Positions 1 through 7,671 of a DNA stretch of 64,000 nucleotides are shown one piece after another; the stretch's first letter is position 1, and every line of letters starts with the position of its first letter. The position numbers were made by a program, and so were the translations under genes. Source of the DNA: an uncultured bacterium (GTDB taxonomy: Bacteria > Verrucomicrobiota > Kiritimatiellia > CAIVKH01); contig CAIVKH010000325.1 in assembly GCA_903906425.1 (NCBI GenBank), forward strand, positions 38,920 through 102,919. Reading direction: 5' to 3'. The notes under the pieces are model-generated. The model saw only the letters and a list, made by a program, of their open reading frames with translations, was not told where the DNA came from and made no database searches.

Positions 1-845
1 GCGGGCGAAGTGCGGGATTTCAGGCTGGCGATCGCCTGGCCCAAATTCAGCGCCCGCCACACCGCCAGGTCCTGTTCTTCCTCTTTCAATTCTTGAACCA
101 ACTCGCGGGCCTGGTCACGCAATCCGGCCGAAGAATTCAGCCGGGCCAGCAATACTGCCGTGCGCTGCACGCGGCCCGAAGCCACATGTATGGCTTCCTG
201 CCTCAAATTCTCTCCCACCCGCTTGAGCAACTCCACATCCTTGGCCTCGACAGCCGTGCGCACGTCGCGAATCGCGTCATGCAGCAGCGCGGCAAAATCG
301 GCGATCTTTTTCTGCGCGGCATCCTCGTCGCGCTGACAGGAAGCGACGAGCGCATGGTAGTTCAACGGCTCCCGCGGAATCAACGCCGCCGGCGTGCGCG
401 GCTCGCTGGAAAGCACATTGTCCAGCAAAGCCTGCAACGCCTCATAGTCGGACGGCTTGCGGACGATTTCATCCACACCCGCTTCAAGCGCCTGCTCGCG
501 CTCCGTTGCTGACCCCCCTGCCGAAAAAATCACGATGGGCACCCGCGGCTCCGGATAGTGCCGCTCCTTCTCGCGGATCGCCCTGACCGTTGTGAGCGCC
601 ACGGGCAACGGAGAACGCAGATTCAGAAGGATCGCGTCATAGTCGCGCACCAGAAAGGCCCGCAGAACATCCTCCGCCGTCCTGACCACGTCGCACGCAT
701 AATTGTTTTGCAGCAGCGCTTCGCGATACACCGCGCCGTCCGTCGTGTTGTCGTCGGCCACCATCAGATAGGCCTTCTCGAGACGCCTGTCTCCAGTCAC
801 GATCTCGATATCATCCGGTGGCAGCTGGTCAATTCTTGCCGGCAT
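1..845 (-). CDS. Response-regulator-like protein with degenerate receiver domain, partial (runs off left edge)
   Basis: The ORF track misses this gene because its stop lies outside the window. Reading the minus strand from ATG at 845 gives an uninterrupted 281-codon frame starting MPARIDQLPP. Residues about 25-145 look like a CheY-type receiver: an acidic pair in VADDN, the block AILLNLRSPLP, and a late FSAGG...EIVRKP segment resembling the conserved Thr/Ser and Lys-Pro. The phosphoacceptor Asp expected before LRSP is Asn, so normal phosphorylation is doubtful. The C-terminal part is helical and rich in Ala, Glu and Gln. GGAAAGAG lies 5 nt before the ATG. The partner kinase is not in the window. 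Function is inferred from the fold only. Confidence 0.75.
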   Translation of the reverse strand, partial: MPARIDQLPPDDIEIVTGDRRLEKAYLMVADDNTTDGAVYREALLQNNYACDVVRTAEDVLRAFLVRDYDAILLNLRSPLPVALTTVRAIREKERHYPEPRVPIVIFSAGGSATEREQALEAGVDEIVRKPSDYEALQALLDNVLSSEPRTPAALIPREPLNYHALVASCQRDEDAAQKKIADFAALLHDAIRDVRTAVEAKDVELLKRVGENLRQEAIHVASGRVQRTAVLLARLNSSAGLRDQARELVQELKEEEQDLAVWRALNLGQAIASLKSRTSP

Positions 846-933
846 ACATGCTCTTTCCAATCGGACGCCAGTTGACGCGTCCGCCCATTCTTTTGCCGCC
901 GCCATTCCCCCGCGTCAAGCTTGATACCGGAAT

Positions 934-980
934 TTCCAATCATTGGAAATTCCGGCGGCGCAGACTTCCAATGATTGGAA
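934..980 (-). repeat. Paired-dyad element, copy 1
   Basis: Dyads at 934-948 (centre C) and 966-980 (centre G) with a 17-nt spacer in B orientation. It lies between the start of the receiver gene and the tRNA-Val promoter. Confidence 0.95.
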
Positions 981-1075
981 AAATCGGAGGCCCGCCGCGA
1001 GTGCGGCCGGCCGGCGGCCACACCAAAGCGCCTGAGTGCGGCACGCAATGCCCGCGGTAATTTTCGGAACCGGCA

Positions 1076-1105
1076 TTGACACACTTTGACCGCTTCGCCT
1101 ATGGT
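1076..1105 (+). promoter_or_regulatory. Sigma-70-type promoter of tRNA-Val
   Basis: A perfect -35 TTGACA (1076-1081) and -10 TATGGT (1100-1105) are separated by 18 nt. The -10 ends 18 nt before the tRNA 5' end, which fits a short tRNA leader. Confidence 0.7.
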
Positions 1106-1123
1106 CGGCACCGCTTTGATCTC

Positions 1124-1201
<78 letters not shown>

Positions 1202-1268
1202 ACCTTCCCCCTTTGTTTGCAGGCCTTTCCTCGCAGTCCGCCGCTTCTCTCACTAATGATAGGAAACG

Positions 1269-1296
1269 CCGGTGGACATTCCGGTGGACACTTTTT
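1269..1296 (+). repeat. GTGGACA direct-repeat pair near attL
   Basis: GTGGACA occurs at 1272 and 1284, the second followed by CTTTT. The same arrangement with 11-nt spacing recurs at 10949-10973 inside the other end. The position, just inside both ends, suggests integrase arm-type or directionality-factor sites. This is inference. Confidence 0.55.
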
Positions 1297-1383
1297 GCGG
1301 GAAATATCGAGTCGTCGGCTCAAATAACCTGAAATTCTGCGGGGGAAAACGGCTGCTGAAGGGCAACGAACGAGGTCGGTTCA

Positions 1384-1410
1384 CGCTCTAGCCAACTGAG
1401 CGAATTGCCC
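1384..1410 (-). repeat. Inverted copy of the tRNA-Val 5' half
   Basis: The reverse complement of these 27 nt matches tRNA positions 1124-1150 at 26 of 27 bases, from the acceptor 5' strand through the D arm. The lone change is A to C after the acceptor strand. It abuts the stop codon of the next gene. It may be a remnant of another integration or part of the element's attachment region. Confidence 0.9.
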
Positions 1411-1411
1411 G

Positions 1412-1852
1412 TCACTTTTGAAACAGAGATGGCTCTGCCAACTTCGCTTGAGCCAGAAGGCTTCGGAAAAGGTGCTCATCCATGAAGGGTGCCCACTGCC
1501 CATATTTCTTGATTACGCCACGTTTCGTGTAAACGAGATGCCAGTACGGCATCCAGATTGCTCGTTCCTTCCCGTGTCGGGCGACGATGACCAAAAACGG
1601 ATAAAATTTCACCCTTCGCCCTTTGGCATCTCTCCAAGTCTGCGTACGTCGTGGATTGAAGGCATGGAGAACGGTGCATTTGGACTTCGTCGCTCCAAGT
1701 CCAAATGGGAAGTCGAGCTTGAGCGAGAAGCCACCACCGCACAACACGCAACGTCCGACCTTTCCCTTGGCAATTGCTCGAAGAGAATCGAAAAGTTGTG
1801 CGGCTGAAGCTCTGTGCTTCTTGCTGCACTCAAAGTATCGCTTGGTAGCCAT
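1412..1852 (-). CDS. Hypothetical protein with CxxC, element cargo
   Basis: A 146-aa frame starting MATKRYFECSKKH. I do not recognise the family. It is Lys/Arg-rich and basic, with a possible zinc knuckle (CVLCGG at about residues 36-41) and an aromatic stretch WMPYWHLVY near residue 100. No signal peptide or membrane segment is visible. It is the last gene before attL and lies downstream of the integrase on the same strand. It is preferred over the antisense and +1 ORFs because its composition is protein-like. A nucleic-acid-binding role would fit but is not shown. Confidence 0.6.
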   Translation of the reverse strand: MATKRYFECSKKHRASAAQLFDSLRAIAKGKVGRCVLCGGGFSLKLDFPFGLGATKSKCTVLHAFNPRRTQTWRDAKGRRVKFYPFLVIVARHGKERAIWMPYWHLVYTKRGVIKKYGQWAPFMDEHLFRSLLAQAKLAEPSLFQK

Positions 1853-1875
1853 GACGGAATTGCGAGGGAGCCTAT

Positions 1876-1932
1876 GCCAGTCCCCTCCAAGTGAAAACCG
1901 TTTTCCCTTTGGGCGGGTGCCCTGCGGCTCGT
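1876..1932 (+). repeat. Element-internal dispersed repeat, copy A
   Basis: Centred on AAGTGAAAACCGTTTTCC, which contains the palindrome GAAAACCGTTTTC (one central mismatch), with a similar right flank (GG.TGCC.TGCG.CT.GTG). A second copy lies at 9488-9546. It sits between the 146-aa gene and the integrase. Confidence 0.65.
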
Positions 1933-1978
1933 GATGCGTAGGTTTGTCCGAAACGACAATTCCGATTCCCGTATCGCT

Positions 1979-3085
1979 TCAGTTCTTTCCGAAGTTTGAA
2001 ACGAGGCTCGCAATCTTGCTCATCGCTTCCTGATGAGCGGTATCAACAGGATGGATGTAGCGGTCAGTCGTCGTGATTTTCGTATGCCCCATCAACTGAC
2101 GAATGATGCTTTGGTTCGTTGAAGAAGCCGCTTGTGCGGTTCCAAACCAGTGTCGCAAATCGTATGGCTTGAAATTCGTGATGCCTGCTTTTGCACCCCA
2201 ACGGCTGAAACGGCTTGTTAAAATTCTTTTGGCGTAGGGCGTCCCGTCATCGTTGACGAACACATGTGTAGTTTTCGGATGAAGCGAACGCTCTTCTTCG
2301 ATGATGGCTTGTGCTTCTTTCGACAAAACGGCGGAACGGTTCTGATGCGAACGCATCAATTTCTCCGCCTTGGGATGGTCCACTTTCAATCGGACGACGC
2401 CGTTCTGTTCTTTGATGATGTCAGCCCACCGAAGATTTTTGAATTCCTGCGGACGCAATCCCGTCAGGAGCAGGAATCGGATTTGGCGTGAAACGTCGTC
2501 AGGAACGACGGCGAGAATTTTTTGAATTTCTTCTGCCGACAAAACTCGTGTCGGTCTCGGGATGTTGGGCGACGTTGGAAATCTGCGGAACGGTAGCGTG
2601 CAAAGTTCGTTCTCTTCGCCCCAACGCAAAAACGTTTTGATGTGGCGGAGCGGTTCGTGTCCGCATCCCCGCTTGTTTTGTTTCGATGCCCAGATTTTGA
2701 AACTGTCTATAGTCAGGCGGGAGATTTCCGAAATCATCTTCGCACCGACGAATTCGAGGAACAGGTTCACGTAGTGTTTTCTGACCTGATACGTGCTGTC
2801 GCTGCGATTTTCTCTGACCCATTCCAAATGAATATGGGCGAGTTCTTCGACCCGCAGGTCTTTGCCGCCGTTCGGACTCACTACTTGAGATGTCTCGACT
2901 TGGCTCAAGGCGATTTCGCCTTTGCTCAATTTCTTTTCGAGGTCGTCCAATAGCTCAAGTGCCTCTTTGCGACTTTTCCCAAGCGGAAAATTCTTTCGCA
3001 CTCCGTCCTGTTGGATTTTGACGTAGTAGATTCCCGAAAACGGATGACGGGTTATGCCCTCTGTTTCGATGTTCTCGCCGCCCAC
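1979..3085 (-). CDS. int: Tyrosine recombinase / integrase
   Basis: A 368-aa site-specific recombinase, presumably catalysing integration and excision at the tRNA-Val 3' end. Residues about 15-60 form an AP2-like arm-binding domain (GIYYVKIQQDG), about 75-165 a SAM-like core-binding domain (LAHIHLEWV...FLRWGEE) and about 180-360 the catalytic domain. Visible catalytic residues are Arg211 (TGLRPQE), Tyr308-x-x-Arg311 (YDLRH, with the usual first His replaced by Tyr), His334 (LMGH) and nucleophile Tyr343 (DRYIH). The length is normal. The annotated start overlaps the divergent 3011-3286 fragment by 75 bp, so a start a few codons downstream is possible. Confidence 0.95.
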   Translation of the reverse strand: MGGENIETEGITRHPFSGIYYVKIQQDGVRKNFPLGKSRKEALELLDDLEKKLSKGEIALSQVETSQVVSPNGGKDLRVEELAHIHLEWVRENRSDSTYQVRKHYVNLFLEFVGAKMISEISRLTIDSFKIWASKQNKRGCGHEPLRHIKTFLRWGEENELCTLPFRRFPTSPNIPRPTRVLSAEEIQKILAVVPDDVSRQIRFLLLTGLRPQEFKNLRWADIIKEQNGVVRLKVDHPKAEKLMRSHQNRSAVLSKEAQAIIEEERSLHPKTTHVFVNDDGTPYAKRILTSRFSRWGAKAGITNFKPYDLRHWFGTAQAASSTNQSIIRQLMGHTKITTTDRYIHPVDTAHQEAMSKIASLVSNFGKN

Positions 3086-3286
3086 AAGTCATCAGGAATG
3101 AATCGGGCAGACCTAACGGCGGCGTATTCGTTGGCATCCAAGAAGCCACTGAAGAATGCGTCATTCGACGTTGCGGTGGTGCTTTCCCCGAAATCGGAAA
3201 AGGCAACGAGCGAACGTCACAAATCCTGTCGGGACGGTTATGGAATTCGGCGGGATGGCAGTCATGTCCAATTGGTGCTGCCCTGA
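3011..3286 (+). pseudogene. C-terminal-domain fragment, paralogue of the 5514-6071 protein
   Basis: From about residue 15 this 91-aa frame matches the last 80 aa of the 5514-6071 protein: GYAL..D.LA.H, the block KPLKNA.FD..VVLSPKSE and the ending GYGIR....VQ.V.P. The N-terminal domain of the full-length copy is missing, and the residues before the homology overlap the integrase 5' end in antisense. I read it as a truncated duplicate that marks a recombination junction, although a short standalone protein is possible. The shared domain has a winged-helix feel (helix, NRADLTAAY helix, basic region) but is not a recognised family. Confidence 0.7.
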
Positions 3287-3298
3287 TGGGTGAACGCC

Positions 3299-3421
3299 AT
3301 GACGGTTCACATTTATCATTGCCCCATGTGCGGAAATGAAATCGAAGTCACCATGGCTCAAGCCTACAAATGTCCAAGCTGTGGGCATCGGATGTATTAC
3401 CGAACGAGCCGAACCAAGTAG
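3299..3421 (+). CDS. Small zinc-ribbon protein, 40 aa
   Basis: Too short for the ORF track. ATG at 3299 opens MTVHIYHCPMCGNEIEVTM and ends at TAG 3419-3421. Two CxxC pairs (CPMC, CPSC) 17 residues apart form a complete rubredoxin-type zinc ribbon. GGTGA lies 5 nt before the ATG. It follows the 3011-3286 fragment by 12 nt on the same strand. It is probably a metal-binding nucleic-acid or protein adaptor. No more specific role is visible. Confidence 0.75.
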   Translation: MTVHIYHCPMCGNEIEVTMAQAYKCPSCGHRMYYRTSRTK

Positions 3422-3437
3422 GCGGTTGGTGCCTTGG

Positions 3438-3761
3438 ATGGAATTGGGGGAGGCGATCCTTGCGGTGTTCGACAAAAAGAGCCGCAGTCGCCTCCACCTT
3501 TATCTGCCGCCGTCAAAAGTTCCATCGAAACAGGCGAAGAAAATCTTCAATGAACGTCTCGAACGCCTGCAAGAAATTCTCCTAACGACATCGAGTGGCA
3601 AAACTGTCGCCGCAGCTCTCAATTGGAAAGATTCGCCATCGGCGATGCAGGCCGAGGACGACGTAATCCTCCTGCTCGTCGCTACGATTTGCTATTTGCG
3701 TTTGGGTGCATGGCATCCTGATTCACGTTTATGCCCACAAACAGGGCTGGGATATTATTAA
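3438..3761 (+). CDS. Hypothetical protein, 107 aa
   Basis: The track ORF begins at 3336, but ATG at 3438 (MELGEAILAVFDKK) is more plausible because it follows the zinc-ribbon stop by 16 nt. The middle is a basic helical stretch (KQAKKIFNERLERLQEIL), followed by a hydrophobic segment DVILLLVATICYLRLG near the end that could be one membrane helix. The last 56 nt overlap the resolvase fragment in another frame. The C-terminus may have been created by the deletion that removed the resolvase N-terminus. Family not recognised. Confidence 0.4.
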   Translation: MELGEAILAVFDKKSRSRLHLYLPPSKVPSKQAKKIFNERLERLQEILLTTSSGKTVAAALNWKDSPSAMQAEDDVILLLVATICYLRLGAWHPDSRLCPQTGLGYY

Positions 3762-4254
3762 AGAAGTCGTGGACGTTGGATCGGGGAGCAAGGGCAGGAA
3801 CGAACGTCAGGGGCTAGACGACCTGTTTACGCTCGCTCATCAGCGGAAGATGGATTTGGTCTTGTTTTGGGCCTTGGACAGATTCAGCCGAGAGGGTTCA
3901 AGGCAGACGATTGCCTATCTGTCGCAATTGGAAAGCATGGGCGTTGGTTTCCATTCATTCAGCGAACCGTATTTGTCCACCTTGGGCGTATTCAGCGATT
4001 GCATCATTGCCTTGCTGTCTGCATTGGCGAAACAGGAACGGATTCGGATTGGAGAGCGAACGAAGGCGGGTTTGGAGAGGGCCAAGGCGAACGGCAAGCG
4101 TTTGGGCAGGCCGTCAACGGCAGATGTTCGCAGCCAAGAGGCCAAGCGATTGAAAAGTGACGGGCTGAACTTGCGGGAAGTTGGCGAACGCATGGGTGTC
4201 AGTCGCAGCCGAGTGCATCAATTGTTGACGACAAGACAACCCAAAACGGTTTAA
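3706..4254 (+). pseudogene. Serine recombinase (resolvase/invertase), N-terminally truncated
   Basis: The 182-aa frame matches the resolvase family from its second helix on: KQGWDIIKEVVD, the LVLFWALDRFSREG core, the E-helix region ERIRIGERTKAGLERAK, the linker NGKRLGRPS and a C-terminal helix-turn-helix (NLREVGERMGVSRSRVHQLL). The first 35-40 residues with the nucleophilic Ser (Y.RVST motif) are absent. I found no such motif in any frame upstream of 3706. The protein should therefore be catalytically dead, though it could still bind DNA. It is a relic of a second recombination module in the element. Confidence 0.85.
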
Positions 4255-4670
4255 TGAGTTTGCTTGAACAATTCAGCAAGCGGGGCCTTGTCTGTTTTCC
4301 ATAATGCCACATCGGATTCGGTCAGTTCGTAAGACTCGCCTTCGACAACAACGGACTGTTTTTTCTCCCCATCCATTGGTGAAATGGAAATCTTGAAATT
4401 CGGTGCGACTTGCCCCGCAGGATTCATGTCCGTTCGCTTCTTATATTCGGCAAACGTTAAGAATACTTCGTTTCCCGCTTCCAGAATCTTCATCTTGCCG
4501 TCAGCCCTATCAATGACGTTGATAGCGAACCTTGTGACGGTTTGCTTCGATTGCCCCTCGATGCGTCCACCTTCCGACATATTGCGGTGAAACTTGACGT
4601 AGGGGCCAACAAGACGAAGGCGATATTCCTTCTCATCCTGCAAACAAATGAATGTGGGGTGATTGTTCAT
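4251..4670 (-). CDS. Hypothetical protein downstream of the nuclease, possibly DNA-binding
   Basis: Start chosen at 4670 (MNNHPTFICLQDEKEYRLRL), not the track start at 4739, because AAGGACGA precedes it and the start lies just 10 nt after the nuclease stop. The 139-aa product has alternating strands with charged turns (PYVKFHR, RFAINVIDRADGKMKILE) and an acidic tail. This looks like a small beta-barrel such as an OB fold, and the RFAINVIDRADG block resembles phage single-strand-binding-type proteins, but that is only an impression. The tight spacing argues it works with the nuclease. Confidence 0.55.
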   Translation of the reverse strand: MNNHPTFICLQDEKEYRLRLVGPYVKFHRNMSEGGRIEGQSKQTVTRFAINVIDRADGKMKILEAGNEVFLTFAEYKKRTDMNPAGQVAPNFKISISPMDGEKKQSVVVEGESYELTESDVALWKTDKAPLAELFKQTH

Positions 4671-4680
4671 TGTTCGTCCT

Positions 4681-5418
4681 TCAAATATCCACACGCCGTC
4701 CAGATTGCAGCACCGTCGCCATCCGTTCAACCAATTCACAATTCTTGCAGTCGTCCCGTGCTAGCGGCGGATTCGGTGAATCAAAAATCTCACGTGCCTG
4801 TTTTAACAGCGGCGGAATAATTTCGGGCTGCAATTCGACGGGAACAATTTGTGGATGAAAACGCATTGCGAATCCGTCGTCATTCGCCAGCGCCGGAATG
4901 TCGTCGGGGCCGATGTCGGTGATCGGTTCATAATAAATCAGGGCGAGACGTTTCACTTTCTCCATGCCGAGCTTTTCAGCGATTCGGGCGTAGGCATTCA
5001 ATTGCAATTCGTACATCGGCTTGAGGGCGTCCTGACCATCTGTATGCCTCGATGTTTTGTAATCGAGAATGAAAAGTCCCACTCGTGAGCGGATTATTTC
5101 GTCGGGCACTCCAGTCAGAAGTATGCGGAAGTCGCTTTCAATTGATTGAAAAGTCGAATGATGAAGACCGCTGATGGGATCGCCGCTGATGCCGTCGTTT
5201 TCGAGCCAAGCGGGGAGATGGCCGCTGCGATTGCGGGTCAAGTGGGTGATTTTTTTGGAATACGAATCAATGCTGGAAAAGATTCCGGGGAAGACCGCAT
5301 ACGGTGTCTTGAAATTCATTTTCGCCTGAAGCCAGAAACAGCGGGGGCAGGCGTCGGGGAGGGCCAAACTGCCTAGATGTTTGGCGGAGATTCGCAGCGG
5401 TGACGGATTCATTTTCAT
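4681..5418 (-). CDS. PD-(D/E)XK nuclease, RecB/Cas4-like
   Basis: A 245-aa protein with the RecB-family nuclease motifs in order: GVPDEII (Asp106, motif II), LDYKTSR (Asp119 and Lys121, motif III) and QLNAY (Gln139 to Tyr143, motif IV). Cysteines cluster at both ends (CPRC at 24-27, CKNC near 218), as in Cas4/AddB nucleases that hold an iron-sulfur cluster, although classical Cas4 has one N-terminal and three C-terminal cysteines and here the split is two and two. Predicted role is DNA end processing or 5'-3' exonuclease action. No cas genes or CRISPR arrays are near, so a phage- or element-type recombination nuclease is more likely. An in-frame TGA just upstream rules out an earlier start. 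Confidence 0.85.
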   Translation of the reverse strand: MKMNPSPLRISAKHLGSLALPDACPRCFWLQAKMNFKTPYAVFPGIFSSIDSYSKKITHLTRNRSGHLPAWLENDGISGDPISGLHHSTFQSIESDFRILLTGVPDEIIRSRVGLFILDYKTSRHTDGQDALKPMYELQLNAYARIAEKLGMEKVKRLALIYYEPITDIGPDDIPALANDDGFAMRFHPQIVPVELQPEIIPPLLKQAREIFDSPNPPLARDDCKNCELVERMATVLQSGRRVDI

Positions 5419-5513
5419 GGATTGTCACTGGGTCAGGTGTGCAATCCACGCAAGTGGAAACGATGCGATTATCGCAGCTTTTGTCGCTCAACAACGGACA
5501 CTTGCTGATTCAA

Positions 5514-6071
5514 TTATGGCATCACAATCTGCACAATCTCATTAGTTTTGCGGATACCGTATCCCTCACGACATGACGAGTGGCGTTTGCTCGTTGGCTC
5601 CTCTGATTTGGGCGATAGCACCACGTGGATGTCGAATTCAGCGTTTTTTAAGGGCTTATGCGTTTCGTTTGCGTATTCCGTTATCAAAGTCGTGCGATTG
5701 ATGCCATGCGGGTGACTGGCGAGAATGTCCCATGCCAAGGCATATCCTGATCCGGCCCGAAACGGATTGTTGGCATGACGGCGATATTTCGATGTCGTGA
5801 ATGTTTTCGATGAAGTGGTTTTCTTCGCAATTGGCTCGGCTGCCTTGATCACTTTCGTGGGCGTCTCTTCGTCGCTCTCCTTCATCAAGGCATCGAATTC
5901 ATTCCAGCTGAGCTTTCTGCCATAGGTGTGGTCTTTGGACACCCATTCAATCTTCCCCTTTGACACCTTAAGCGTTCCAAACACGGTCCCATTCTTCTTC
6001 ACCTTGAATTCGATGTCAGCATTTCCCAGTTCCCGTTCTGGTATGTTGAAAATCACCTTGTGTTGAGCCAT
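5514..6071 (-). CDS. Two-domain protein of unknown function, head of the nuclease cassette
   Basis: Start chosen at 6071 (MAQHKVIFNIPERELG) because AAGGAG lies 7 nt upstream, whereas the ATG at 6077 is too close to it. Residues about 1-70 form a compact beta domain (VKKNGTVFGTLKVSKGKIEW), followed by a Lys/Thr-rich linker (70-100) and a C-terminal domain of about 85 aa (GYALAWDILASHPHGINRTT...KPLKNAEFD...GYGIR). The C-terminal domain is duplicated at 3011-3286. The helix-turn character of the second domain suggests DNA binding. It lies 95 bp upstream of the nuclease on the same strand, so it may be the recognition component of that cassette. Confidence 0.65.
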   Translation of the reverse strand: MAQHKVIFNIPERELGNADIEFKVKKNGTVFGTLKVSKGKIEWVSKDHTYGRKLSWNEFDALMKESDEETPTKVIKAAEPIAKKTTSSKTFTTSKYRRHANNPFRAGSGYALAWDILASHPHGINRTTLITEYANETHKPLKNAEFDIHVVLSPKSEEPTSKRHSSCREGYGIRKTNEIVQIVMP

Positions 6072-6107
6072 GACCATTCTCCTTCTTTTAGTTCGAGTGT
6101 TCCTTTT

Positions 6108-6596
6108 TCACATTTGTTCCGCCTGCGACTGATACCCCTCATACCACTTCGACTTGAACATCGGGTTGACCCGTGGATCGGTCAGTTTTTTGTAGAGGTC
6201 GAGTTTCGTGTTCACGAAATCGAGCAACAGGTCGTCCACTTCCTTGAAGAATTTGTAGCGTTTGTTTTCGACGCTGTTGTCGCCGTGCATGAAATCCCGC
6301 AGGCCCGCATTTTGGTTGAGGCGTTCCTGCATCCGTTCGATGTCCACCTTGTCATCTTCGGTCAGATTCGTTCCGTAGGTGTCATTCAGCACTTTAATGA
6401 TGTGGCTCAAGAAGTCTCGTGCATCATCCTGTGGCTGCGGGGTGTCAGTTCCCATCGGCGGAAGGGTGCTGTCCTTTTTCGTCAGCGAAATCGAGCCGCT
6501 GGCTTGTCTTCGTTCATATAAGAACCTTTCTTCGTTTTTACTACATTCACCATCCCAGATACTTACACAGCATTCAAGCAAATAGTGATGCAACAC
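6108..6596 (-). pseudogene. hsdR: Fragment of type I restriction HsdR, C-terminal end only
   Basis: Residues about 60-158 read like the helical C-terminal domain of type I restriction R subunits: LSHIIKVLNDTYGTNLTEDDK, a middle block ending NSVENKRYKFF and DLLLDFVNTKLDLYKKL, then the short tail. Full HsdR proteins are about 1000 aa with nuclease and helicase domains, all absent here. No hsdM or hsdS is visible. The first 30-40 residues look unrelated and probably arose at the deletion junction. It cannot restrict DNA. It records that an ancestor of the element carried a type I system. Confidence 0.75.
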
Positions 6597-6885
6597 GTTG
6601 AATATGCGACTGTTGTAAATCTGTAGTGGCTATTGGCGGAGATTCCCTGTCGAGTGGCAGGAACGGAACGGCAGGCTGCTTGAGAATGGACCGTCAATGG
6701 GCTTCGAGGTCTGATGGGGCGGACAAATCGAGTTCGCCGCTTCCGCTTGGGCGATGTCCAATTCTTTTCAGAGTGGGGAATTCCCCCGAACAATTTGCAG
6801 TGGCGGGAGGGATGCCCAATTGAGCCAACTAGGATCTTGATGGACGGGCACGAGCAGTCAGACCCTAGCTGCGGAACAAAGACAA

Positions 6886-7659
6886 CTACATCTTCGTCTT
6901 GATGAATTTGATATCTGTCCGGAACTGCTGAATACAATCGTAGTCCGAGGTGTTCAAATCCATTCCCCTTCCGTTGATTGAAATTAGTGCATCAACGCTG
7001 TCCGATGTATCCATGCTCATCACCATTTTGGCGAATGCCGGGAAACGGTCATAGTATTCGCACAATCTGTCCAGTGTATCGTTCATTGAGTCTGGCCCTC
7101 TTTGTGCATAAACAGTCTGTATTACCACCCATTTCGCCCAGTCGAGTTCGGACCATGAACACCCGTGATTTCTCATTCGCTGGTGAATGTTTGAGACCAA
7201 CCTGCTTCCTTCGGTAGATGCCATAAGTTTCTCGAAGGACTTTTGCTCTCGGACATCTTTGCTTGAGGCAGAGGCACCCGCCATATTGGGACTATTTTCC
7301 ACCGTATCGCTGACGGAATGCTCAAGATGACTTTTGGAGCGGATTAGCAGAATAACGCAAACGACGGCAATTATAATTGCCACTATGCTAATCACCGTTG
7401 CTAATTGATAAGAAGATTGCGGTTCAGGAGCAGTCGCTTTGGTTGGCGATCTAGGTATTTCAATAGGTGCGTCACAATGCGGACAGTGAAACTGCGTATA
7501 AACCCTCATGGCGTGTTCGTAATCGCCAATTGGAATGGTCACAATCTTCTTGCAACTGTAGCAGGAGAACTTTTTCTCTGTTTCGAGACTTGAACCGCAG
7601 TATCGGCAAACCTTCGCTTCATCCTGAATCAATTCGGCACAATATTTGCACTTTGTCAT
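6886..7659 (-). CDS. Membrane-anchored zinc-ribbon protein
   Basis: A 257-aa protein. An N-terminal double zinc ribbon (CKYC...CRYC at 4-20, then CYSC...CPHC near 33-62) is followed by a Pro/Ser linker and one strong transmembrane helix at about 86-106 (VISIVAIIIAVVCVILLI). The C-terminal 150 residues are helical and end DIKFIKTKM. The topology should put the ribbons in the cytoplasm and the C-terminal part outside. It is 12 bp downstream of the 514-aa exported protein on the same strand, so the two are probably co-transcribed and may work together. Family not recognised. Confidence 0.7.
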   Translation of the reverse strand: MTKCKYCAELIQDEAKVCRYCGSSLETEKKFSCYSCKKIVTIPIGDYEHAMRVYTQFHCPHCDAPIEIPRSPTKATAPEPQSSYQLATVISIVAIIIAVVCVILLIRSKSHLEHSVSDTVENSPNMAGASASSKDVREQKSFEKLMASTEGSRLVSNIHQRMRNHGCSWSELDWAKWVVIQTVYAQRGPDSMNDTLDRLCEYYDRFPAFAKMVMSMDTSDSVDALISINGRGMDLNTSDYDCIQQFRTDIKFIKTKM

Positions 7660-7671
7660 CGGATAGCGGCC

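Noticed and set aside
4681-5418. Cas4 as part of a CRISPR system
   Set aside because: No cas1, cas2 or array is visible in the window, and the Cys arrangement differs from classical Cas4. It is called only as Cas4-like.
5267-5494. 75-aa minus-strand ORF at the nuclease start
   Set aside because: It overlaps the nuclease gene in another frame. The Cys-containing start (CDNRIVSTCVDC) is suggestive, but there is no matching second half.
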